From positions 1-31,535 of the forward strand of contig JAFGPH010000630.1 in assembly GCA_016926135.1 (NCBI GenBank): a DNA stretch of 31,535 nucleotides. Direction: 5' to 3'. The notes beneath the pieces are model-generated. The model worked only from the letters and a program-made list of their open reading frames with translations. It was not told where the DNA came from and did no database searches. This document shows positions 24,151 to 30,712 of the stretch, piece by piece (the first letter of the stretch is position 1; the number at the start of each line of letters is the position of its first letter). This DNA is from Deltaproteobacteria bacterium. GTDB taxonomy: Bacteria > Desulfobacterota > DSM-4660 > Desulfatiglandales > HGW-15. The translations under genes and the position numbers were made by a program.

Positions 24151-24927
24151 CTAAAGATGTGCATTGATGAGCTCTTTTGATATAGTGTTGGCTGTTTTCT
24201 TTACCAGGCCGGTAAGATCCTGCCCGATTTTCTTCATTGTCATGCTAAAAATCGAACCTGTGATACTTACGCTTGCTACGATTCGGCCTCCTGCTTTGAC
24301 CGGGGCTGCAATGCACCTGACACCCTCATAGTATTCTTCATCATCGATCGCATACCCTTGTTTTCTTACCATTTCCAGCTCTTTGAAAAGCTCATCCAAA
24401 TCAGTGATGGTGTTTTTTCCATAGCGTTTCAGTGACCCACTCGGGTAAATTTTCAGGATTTCCTCATTCGTTAAATCCGAAAGAAGCACCTTTCCGGCTG
24501 CCGCAGGGTGGGGGTCGGTAGTCCACCCCACAAAGGAAGAGATGGAAAGCCCGCCCGCAGCCCCACCCACTTTGTCTATGCAAATAAGTCTAGCGTTTTT
24601 AATAACATACAAGTGTACAACCTCATGACTCTTATCCTGCAAAGCGACAAGGTGCTTTCTGGCTCTGTCCCTAAGATCAAAGCCTTCCAGTATCCTTGAC
24701 GATACTTGTAAGAACTTTAAACCTAATGAATATTTCCTTGTCTCTATGTCCTGTGAGACATAATCTTTGACAAGAAAGGTCTGCAGCATGTGATGAACAG
24801 TACTTTTAGGAAAGCCAAGTCTACTGCTCATATCTGAGAGAGGTAAGCCTCTGGGATTTAGACTTAGGAGTTCAATGAGCTGAAGTGCCTTTGTTAGAGT
24901 ACCTAGCTTCAAAGTTTCCTCAGGCAT
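24151..24927 (-). CDS. IclR-family transcriptional regulator
   Basis: A 258-residue regulator of usual length. The winged helix-turn-helix is at about residues 8-70 (LTKALQLIELLSLNPRGLPLSDMSSRLGFPKSTVHHMLQTF, given here only as a location). The effector-binding domain covers about 80-255, with VHLYVIKNARLICIDKVGG, TDPHPAAAGKVLLSDL and GVRCIAAPVKAGGRIVASVSITG motifs. IclR proteins act as dimers or tetramers and sense small organic acids. The ATG at 24927 has no strong ribosome site; a TTG at 24933 is an alternative. Near-identical dyads just upstream of this gene and of porG suggest that it controls itself and porGDAB. It is the most AT-rich gene of the window. Confidence 0.92.
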   Translation of the reverse strand: MPEETLKLGTLTKALQLIELLSLNPRGLPLSDMSSRLGFPKSTVHHMLQTFLVKDYVSQDIETRKYSLGLKFLQVSSRILEGFDLRDRARKHLVALQDKSHEVVHLYVIKNARLICIDKVGGAAGGLSISSFVGWTTDPHPAAAGKVLLSDLTNEEILKIYPSGSLKRYGKNTITDLDELFKELEMVRKQGYAIDDEEYYEGVRCIAAPVKAGGRIVASVSITGSIFSMTMKKIGQDLTGLVKKTANTISKELINAHL

Positions 24928-24936
24928 GCCCAATCT

Positions 24937-24953
24937 ATTTCATATTATGAAAT
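24937..24953. promoter_or_regulatory. Operator dyad ATTTCATA-T-TATGAAAT upstream of iclR
   Basis: A perfect 17-bp dyad (8-bp arms, one central base) just 10 bp upstream of the iclR ATG, differing from the porG-side dyad only at the centre. Its position downstream of the candidate -10 fits autorepression. Confidence 0.75.
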
Positions 24954-24956
24954 GGT

Positions 24957-24991
24957 GTTCAATTTGAACATGATCAAATAAGTCTTGTCAA
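24957..24991 (-). promoter_or_regulatory. Candidate iclR promoter with second dyad GTTCAA-T-TTGAAC
   Basis: On the minus strand a consensus TTGACA (24991-24986) lies 17 bp upstream of TTCAAA (24968-24963), a weak -10. The -10 sits inside a perfect 13-bp dyad GTTCAATTTGAAC (24957-24969), whose centre is 18 bp from the centre of the main operator dyad. Two dyads spaced by under two helical turns would suit a tetrameric IclR regulator. Confidence 0.45.
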
Positions 24992-25077
24992 TCGATTTGT
25001 GTTACCATGTATCAGTTCACTTATCATGGGCCGGCTTGAACATATACGGTGGGCCACATCTGAGTGTCTATCTGTAT

Positions 25078-26538
25078 TTATGGCTCCTTATCAATATCAA
25101 TGCCACAGAGTTTTCTTGCCGCTTTCTGTTTCTCTGCCATATTGACAAGTCGGGAAATCATGATTCTTTGTGCCTGTGGAGAGCCTGCGCCGTGCATTGA
25201 CTCAGTCAGATAACTTGTTGCCGCCGTCCCCAGTGTAAGATTCTCAATCAATCTTAGGATGCGCATACGATGTTCAGTGGGTATGGCTTGATTTGCCTTT
25301 AAGTACTTATGGATCCATTTGCCTGTTTCGGGTGAGTTCAAATCCTTCTCAGAAGGCATTGTCACCATAAGACCACCTGCAATATCCTGGGCGAGCCGAG
25401 ATATCTCATAGGGGAAGCGCGTCACGTTGTGTTTGTGAACATTGGCCAGCAAAATATCTACACAGTATGTACCACTCGGCTCCTTGTGGCCTTCAGAGGC
25501 ACAGGCTATGCATCCACAGTAAAGAGTTTCGTTGAGGTGATTCATCTCAACAATTTTGTCCCGAATATGTGCGGCCTTATCCACACCGTTATACTCAGCC
25601 GCCGTTTGCGAAGCCCCGATCAAAACATCTCCTACGCCGACCTTGCATGCGTAACTCTGGCGGTGATAAGCGGCAAACTGCTCTACCATCTGCCTGGAAA
25701 ACTCAAACTCTCTGTACATGAAAACCCTGTCCCACGGGACAAAAACATCGTCGAACACCACTAACGCCTCATGACCACCAAATAATTGATTGCCCTGGTC
25801 CAAAGTCCCAGCCTCGATCTTTCTTGTATCGCAGGACTGACGTCCCAAAATATAGATGATTCCCGAGGTGTCGCTGGGTATGGCAAAGGAGATGGCATAG
25901 TCTTTGTCCTCTTCCTTCATCATCATGGTGGGCATAACAATGATTTCGTGGGAGTTCACCGCGCCTGTTTGATGCGCTTTTGCTCCTCTGACCACGATGC
26001 CGTCGTTTTTTTCCTCCACTACGTGCACGTAGTGGTCGGGATCAGCCTGCTTGTGGGCGGGGAGACTCCTGTCACCTTTCGGATCCGTCATAGCGCCATC
26101 GCAGGTGAGGTCCTTTTCCTGCACATACTCAAGGTATCGCAAGAATCTCCTGTAGTATTCGGTGCCGTATTTTGCATCAATGTCAAAAGTGACGATTGAC
26201 AAAGCATTGAGAGCATCCATGCCAACGCACCTCTGGAAGCAACACCCCGTCTCTCGGCCCAGCAACCTTCCCATCTTGCTTTTCTTTACCAGATCATCCA
26301 CGTTTTGATGAATGTGGGTGAACCGATTTATCCGACGGCCAGTGATGTGAGACTTTGCTGTCATCACTTCTCGGTAGGCCGGTATATGAGCCAACTCATA
26401 CGTCTTGGCAACCGCCTTCATAGACGGCCTAATGATCGGATAATCAACCACGTTGCTCAAACGCTGGCCAAACATGTAAACCTCCAAGTTCAGCCCCCTG
26501 AGACTCTCTTCGTATTGTTCCGCAGTCATTAGAGCCAT
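25078..26538 (-). CDS. AbfD-like [4Fe-4S] flavoprotein (4-hydroxybutyryl-CoA dehydratase / HpaB family)
   Basis: A 486-residue acyl-CoA-dehydrogenase-fold protein of the HpaB/AbfD family. Compared from memory with clostridial 4-hydroxybutyryl-CoA dehydratase, the cluster ligands appear as Cys100 and Cys104 (CFQRC), His292 and Cys298 (YHRQSYACK). The catalytic Glu257 (GGHEALVVFDDV) and the Glu of TESMHGAGSPQ (446) are also present. This places it nearer the oxygen-sensitive dehydratase/vinylacetyl-CoA isomerase branch than the aerobic hydroxylases. The His-to-Cys spacing is one residue shorter than I recall for AbfD. No CoA-transferase or CoA-ligase gene adjoins it, so the CoA-ester substrate is open. 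It lies 121 bp downstream of the Fe-S/Mo enzyme pair and shares the lower GC of the por block. The start ATG at 26538 follows GGGGGTG. Confidence 0.87.
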   Translation of the reverse strand: MALMTAEQYEESLRGLNLEVYMFGQRLSNVVDYPIIRPSMKAVAKTYELAHIPAYREVMTAKSHITGRRINRFTHIHQNVDDLVKKSKMGRLLGRETGCCFQRCVGMDALNALSIVTFDIDAKYGTEYYRRFLRYLEYVQEKDLTCDGAMTDPKGDRSLPAHKQADPDHYVHVVEEKNDGIVVRGAKAHQTGAVNSHEIIVMPTMMMKEEDKDYAISFAIPSDTSGIIYILGRQSCDTRKIEAGTLDQGNQLFGGHEALVVFDDVFVPWDRVFMYREFEFSRQMVEQFAAYHRQSYACKVGVGDVLIGASQTAAEYNGVDKAAHIRDKIVEMNHLNETLYCGCIACASEGHKEPSGTYCVDILLANVHKHNVTRFPYEISRLAQDIAGGLMVTMPSEKDLNSPETGKWIHKYLKANQAIPTEHRMRILRLIENLTLGTAATSYLTESMHGAGSPQAQRIMISRLVNMAEKQKAARKLCGIDIDKEP

Positions 26539-26659
26539 TGAACACCCCCGTATCTTCTATGTCGTTGTTGTCTCTCGGTCTTTCAGGTTCAAGAGGAACT
26601 ACTGATGGAAAACTTTGATATTCCAGAAGATATTCGGCAATAGGTCTAAGCGGGTCTGA

Positions 26660-26998
26660 TCATTTGGCCATTTTGCAGATATGAAACCGACCGTCGATCC
26701 GAAGCATTTTCGAAAGTTCCGTTTCTTGCTGAACACTCAGGGCTCGCGTGGGGCAGACCTCAGCGCAGAATGCACGTTTTCCCTCTGCCCTGCGTGCTTC
26801 ACAGAGATCACATCTCTCAGTCGGTGAAGGCAAAAAATCCATGGCCAGCTCGCCGTCGATCTCAACCGGACCGAGGGTGATGACCCGCATCCACTTTTCT
26901 CCCTCGGCGAGGCGGTGTTCCTGCTTGCAGGCAACCTCGCAGGCCAGGCATCCCATACAGAGATCCAGGTTCGCGACCAGTGCTTCCCTCCTAGCCAT
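26660..26998 (-). CDS. Small 2x[4Fe-4S] electron-transfer subunit of the Mo/W enzyme
   Basis: A 112-residue protein with CMGCLACEVACK (about 14-25) and a second set CDLC...CAEVCP (about 63-84), enough for two [4Fe-4S] clusters. Larger DmsB/NrfC-type subunits carry four, so this is a minimal version. It presumably takes electrons from, or gives them to, the Mo/W catalytic subunit encoded just upstream. Its ATG at 26998 overlaps the end of that gene by eight bases, implying coupled synthesis of a two-subunit cytoplasmic complex. No membrane anchor follows. GGAGGATCGGCGCC-type sequence precedes the start. Confidence 0.9.
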   Translation of the reverse strand: MARREALVANLDLCMGCLACEVACKQEHRLAEGEKWMRVITLGPVEIDGELAMDFLPSPTERCDLCEARRAEGKRAFCAEVCPTRALSVQQETELSKMLRIDGRFHICKMAK

Positions 26999-29102
26999 GG
27001 CGCCGATCCTCCTTTCTGCTCAAGCGGCACAGGAAAGAACGGTTCGAGGTGGTTCCCGCTATGGGATCCCGCTCCTCATCCGAAGTCATCCGGTTTACCG
27101 GGTTGTCCTCTCCGGCATAGGGCTCGCCATATCCAAAGGTGGCCAAGACCATGCGGGGGTGGACGGATAGACTCACCCGTGCCCTGGCCTCGGTAGATCC
27201 CTGCGGGGATTCCAGTACGATCCACTCTCCATCCTGTATGCCCCAATCCTCGGCCGTGCGGGGGTGGATCTCCACAAAGGGTTCAGGTTCGATCTCCCGG
27301 ATCCAGGGCAGGGTCCTGAACTGGGTGTGGGTATGGATGCCGAGCTTGAGGCCGGTCGAACAGATCAGGGGAAAATCCTTCGCCAGATCCGGCCTTGTGA
27401 CCAGGCTCGCCGCAGGTTCCACATAGGCAGGGAGCGGGTCGTAACCTTTCTCGGCCAACCTGGAAGACACAAACTCGATCTTTCCGGAAGGCGTGGGGAA
27501 CCCCTCCTTTTCATAGGTCCGATAGATCTCCTCGTCCGAGTACGTGTGCATGTAGCCGCCCGGATGTTCCCGAAGCCATGCGACGCTGATGCCGTTCGGC
27601 GCCAGTTCCCAGTCAAAGGCATCCGTGACGTTCGCCCACGGAAAATGCTCTCCCATGCCGAGCCGGCGCGCCAGCTCGAAGATGAACTCCAGGTCGGAGC
27701 GGCTTTCTCCGAGAGGCGGAACACAGCGGTTTTGCATGGCGATCAGGTTAACATTGGCCCTGGGGCGGTAGCGGTAGTTCAGGACCAGGTCCCTTTCCAG
27801 AAAGCTCGCTGCGGGGAGCAGGTAGTCGGCCATCCTGCCGGTACCCGTAGGGAACAGATCGTGGACCACCAGCAGTTCGAGCTTCCGGAGCGCCTCCCGC
27901 ACCTTTGCCGTGTGAGAAAGAACCGTTGCCGGATCCCCTCCCTGTACGATCAGAGCACGGATCCCGAAGGGTTTCTGCTTCAACAGCGAGTCGAGCATTT
28001 CTACGCCGGTCAGCCCGAATCCGCCCGCCGCATAGAGGGGGTACTGACAGACGGATTTCTCGTAGAAGTCGGCAGGCTGTGAACCCCTGCGCTGGACATC
28101 CACAAAGGGGAGGGGAGGCAGCATCACGCTTCCTCCCTTTTCCTGTACAGAGCGGATCAGGCAGCGAAGAATCGATGTGGTGCGCACGGTCTGCACGGTA
28201 TTCGTGTGCTGGTCCAGTCCGTTTCCGTCCACGACGACCGCCGGCCGGATCGTCGAGATCATTTCCGCAGCCTTCCGGATCTTGGAGGCGGGCACCCAGG
28301 TGATCTCTTCGGCGCGTTCCGGGGTATACGCCTGCACCAAGTCCTTGAGCTGATCGAAGCCGACAGTCCATTCCCGGATGAAGTCGGCGTCGAAGAGCCC
28401 CTTTTGAAGGATTACATGGATCATCGCGAGAATAAGCGCCCCGCTTGTCCCGGGACGGTTCTGCAGGTACAGGTCCGCCTTGGAGGCCGTAGGAGTGAAC
28501 CTGGGGTCCACCACGATGAGCTTGGCCCCGCGCTGCCTGGCCCACAGGATCCGGGGCGCGTAATTGACCGGGGAGGTGTAGACGGGATTGTATCCGACCA
28601 GGAGGATGCACTGCGTGTTCTCATAGTCCGGTTCCGGAAAACGGCCGAAGGTCGCCCCGTGAGCCAATGCGCGAGGCACAAAGCAGAGATGCGAGTGGGT
28701 GAACAGGTTGGGAGATCCCCAGGAGTTCATGAAGCGCCAGACATAGTTGAAGTTGGTTACCCAGCCGGGCCCCTGACCCCTGTAGTAGCCCACATATTCC
28801 GGTCCCGGCGATTCCCGGATCGAGAGCAGTTTTTCGCTGATTTCCCCGAGCGCCTGGTCCCAGGATATTCGCTCCCACTTCCCCGAGCCACGGTCTCCCG
28901 CCCGTTTCAGCGGCGTCCTGAGTCGGTTGGGGTCCGACACCAGTTGAGGGGAGGCAAGCCCTTTTGCGCAGAGGCGGCCTTGATTGACCGGGCTCTCCGG
29001 CATCCCCTCCACTTTCACGATGCTGCCGTTCTCCAGGGTCACATTCAGACCGCAGTAGAAGTAGCACATCTGACAGATCGTTTTGATGATGTGTCTTTGC
29101 AT
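26991..29102 (-). CDS. Cytoplasmic Mo/W-bis-MGD oxidoreductase, catalytic subunit
   Basis: A 703-residue DMSO-reductase-superfamily enzyme. Cys10, Cys13, Cys17 and Cys45 (CQMCYFYC...RLCAKG) bind the N-terminal cluster, with the adjacent Lys47 of the classic CxKG. Cys140 in THSHLCFVPRAL is the probable Mo or W ligand. The dinucleotide-binding C-terminal domain starts near TGLKLGIHTHTQFRTLPW. No Tat signal. It is similar in plan to the enzyme at 16317-18398 but differs in composition and has its own Fe-S partner. The ATG at 29102 follows GAAAGGGATTGCA. It lies 21 bp downstream of gntR, so the regulator probably heads the operon. Formate-dehydrogenase-like, acetylene-hydratase-like and transhydroxylase-like activities cannot be told apart here. 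Confidence 0.92.
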   Translation of the reverse strand: MQRHIIKTICQMCYFYCGLNVTLENGSIVKVEGMPESPVNQGRLCAKGLASPQLVSDPNRLRTPLKRAGDRGSGKWERISWDQALGEISEKLLSIRESPGPEYVGYYRGQGPGWVTNFNYVWRFMNSWGSPNLFTHSHLCFVPRALAHGATFGRFPEPDYENTQCILLVGYNPVYTSPVNYAPRILWARQRGAKLIVVDPRFTPTASKADLYLQNRPGTSGALILAMIHVILQKGLFDADFIREWTVGFDQLKDLVQAYTPERAEEITWVPASKIRKAAEMISTIRPAVVVDGNGLDQHTNTVQTVRTTSILRCLIRSVQEKGGSVMLPPLPFVDVQRRGSQPADFYEKSVCQYPLYAAGGFGLTGVEMLDSLLKQKPFGIRALIVQGGDPATVLSHTAKVREALRKLELLVVHDLFPTGTGRMADYLLPAASFLERDLVLNYRYRPRANVNLIAMQNRCVPPLGESRSDLEFIFELARRLGMGEHFPWANVTDAFDWELAPNGISVAWLREHPGGYMHTYSDEEIYRTYEKEGFPTPSGKIEFVSSRLAEKGYDPLPAYVEPAASLVTRPDLAKDFPLICSTGLKLGIHTHTQFRTLPWIREIEPEPFVEIHPRTAEDWGIQDGEWIVLESPQGSTEARARVSLSVHPRMVLATFGYGEPYAGEDNPVNRMTSDEERDPIAGTTSNRSFLCRLSRKEDRRHG

Positions 29103-29123
29103 TGCAATCCCTTTCAAAAGTTT

Positions 29124-29780
29124 TCAAGCTTGGTGCATCAGGGAACGCATCAACGACTCGAACCGCCGGATATGGCCCCGCAGCAAGGCCTTAGCCTCCT
29201 GGTATTCCCCCTTGCCGAGCCGGTCCAGAATCGCCATGTGCTCCTCCCGTGAATCGGTTTTATGTTCCGCCCTGAAGAAATAGATAAACTGGTAACGGGT
29301 CACGTTGGAGACTATGGCCTCATAAAGGGCGAGGATGCGTTTGTTTCCTGATGCCTCGACCAGCAGCCTGTGAAAGGACGTGACCGCTTCCAGATAATCA
29401 AGTCTCTCCTGCGGGTCGATGCTCCCCTGAGGGGGCTGAGCCGATGTGGAGCTCAGTAGGGACTCCAGATGGGGAATGGTGCGCACCTCCTTTTGCCCCA
29501 GCAGGTCGATTGCATAACATTCAATCATCTCTCGGGTCTGAAACAGCTCGATGAAGTCCGCAATCGACAGCTCCGCGACATAACAGCCTTTTCTGGGTAC
29601 ACTCACCACCAACCGGTCTCGCTCAAGGATGCGAAAGGCCTCCCGGAGCGGTGCCCGACTGATCTCAAGCATCGAAGAGAGGGCCACTTCATTGAGTCGC
29701 TCCCCAGGGCGAAACTCACCCGTCAGGATTTTCCGTCTGAGATACTTTGCCGCGCTGCCGGTCACCCCGTCGATGTTCAT
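29124..29780 (-). CDS. GntR-family regulator, FadR-type (FCD domain)
   Basis: A 218-residue regulator. The winged helix DNA-binding part is at about 5-70 (LRRKILTGEFRPGERLNEVALSS, then ISRAPLREAFRILERDRLV as separate helices). An all-helical FCD effector domain follows to the end (ELFQTREMIECYAIDLL, VTSFHRLLVEASGNKRI with the metal-binding Asp/His pattern). FCD regulators usually sense carboxylic acids. I chose the ATG at 29780 with AAGGA upstream; a TTG at 29816 would place the coding start inside the operator-like palindrome. It lies just upstream of the Mo/W enzyme pair in the same direction and probably controls it. Confidence 0.9.
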   Translation of the reverse strand: MNIDGVTGSAAKYLRRKILTGEFRPGERLNEVALSSMLEISRAPLREAFRILERDRLVVSVPRKGCYVAELSIADFIELFQTREMIECYAIDLLGQKEVRTIPHLESLLSSTSAQPPQGSIDPQERLDYLEAVTSFHRLLVEASGNKRILALYEAIVSNVTRYQFIYFFRAEHKTDSREEHMAILDRLGKGEYQEAKALLRGHIRRFESLMRSLMHQA

Positions 29781-29805
29781 AATGGATATTCCTTGTCGTT
29801 TGTCC

Positions 29806-29817
29806 TTTGTCGACAAA
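29806..29817. promoter_or_regulatory. Palindrome TTTGTCGACAAA, likely GntR/FadR-type operator
   Basis: A perfect 12-bp palindrome 26-37 bp upstream of the gntR ATG. It fits the TNGTNNNACNA-like form reported for FadR-subfamily operators. Extra TTGTC/TGTCC half-sites lie beside it at 29793-29805. It probably mediates autoregulation of the gntR-Mo/W operon. An A/T-rich run (29816-29850) lies just upstream. Confidence 0.6.
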
Positions 29818-29923
29818 ATACAACAAAAATTTTTTAATTTCTATCTCTACAATATCGGTCCTATAACTTTATGACTTTCGAAGGTGGTAAACCTCCCCTC
29901 CGCCCGGCTATCATTCTGTCCCA

Positions 29924-30712
29924 TCAGCCAAAGAAACACCCTACTTCGCCGATCCGGTCCACCACCAGATGAACCGAGTCGCCTGATTTCACGGGCACGG
30001 CGGCAACCGCGGAGCCGGAGAGGATGATTTCCCCCGGTTCGAGGCCGATCCCAAAAGCGGCGAGCCGGTTGGCCAGCCAGGCAACCGATTGAGCAGGACT
30101 CCCGAGGACGGCGGCGCCCGCTCCCGTACCAACGGTCTGACCGTTCTTGGAAAGGACAAAACCCACGTGTCGCAGGTCGATGTCGTTCACCGGCAGCATC
30201 CTGGCGCCCAGGACAAAGGCACCGCTCGAGGCGTTGTCAGCGACCGTGTCCTGAATCTTGATCTTCCAGTCCCGGATCCTGCTGTCGATGATCTCCAGCG
30301 CAGCGGTCACCCCTGCCGTGGCCCGGAGCACATCCGTGGGGGTCACGCCCGGGCCCTTGATCCCTTTCTTCAAGATGAAGGCGATTTCCCCTTCCACGCG
30401 GGGCTGAAGAAGTTTGGCGGCGCTCAGTCCAAAACCCTGGTAGCCGAGCATGTCATCCAGAAGGTGACCGTAGTCGGGCTCGCCCACATTGAACATCTGC
30501 TGCATGGCGGGGCTCGTGAGACCGATCTTCTTGCCCACGATCTTTCCTCCGTCCGCTACCCGGGATCGGATGGTCAGGAGCTGTATCCGGTAGGCCTCTT
30601 CCGTGGTCAGGTCCGGGAATTCCTCCGTCAGGGGGTCAATCGGCTTCTGATCCTTGTATGCCTCCAGAAGGCGCGTCGCCGCCTGAGACAGTTGCCGGTC
30701 AGTCATTTTCAT
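29924..30712 (-). CDS. 2-keto-4-pentenoate hydratase-family protein
   Basis: A 262-residue protein of the fumarylacetoacetase-like fold, hydratase/decarboxylase branch (MhpD, HpcG, DmpE/DmpH). VEGEIAFILKKGI (about 105-117) carries the paired Glu metal ligands. ALEIIDSRIRDWKIKIQDTVADNASSGAFVLG (about 137-168, shown as location) has the Asp and Lys of the active site. Members hydrate 2-hydroxy-penta-2,4-dienoates or decarboxylate 4-oxalocrotonate with Mg2+. Such steps are usually downstream of oxygen-dependent meta-cleavage, so a relative in an anaerobic gene set may act on another 2-oxo-enoic acid. The start ATG at 30712 follows GGAGAAGAGC and lies inside the last 14 bases of the upstream gene. 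A second ATG at 30706 is possible. Confidence 0.87.
   Translation of the reverse strand: MKMTDRQLSQAATRLLEAYKDQKPIDPLTEEFPDLTTEEAYRIQLLTIRSRVADGGKIVGKKIGLTSPAMQQMFNVGEPDYGHLLDDMLGYQGFGLSAAKLLQPRVEGEIAFILKKGIKGPGVTPTDVLRATAGVTAALEIIDSRIRDWKIKIQDTVADNASSGAFVLGARMLPVNDIDLRHVGFVLSKNGQTVGTGAGAAVLGSPAQSVAWLANRLAAFGIGLEPGEIILSGSAVAAVPVKSGDSVHLVVDRIGEVGCFFG

Noticed and set aside
26617..26636. Direct repeat GATATTC ... GATATTC downstream of the AbfD-like gene's promoter side
   Set aside because: Seven-base direct repeats are expected by chance in AT-rich DNA, and no second pair with the same spacing was found.
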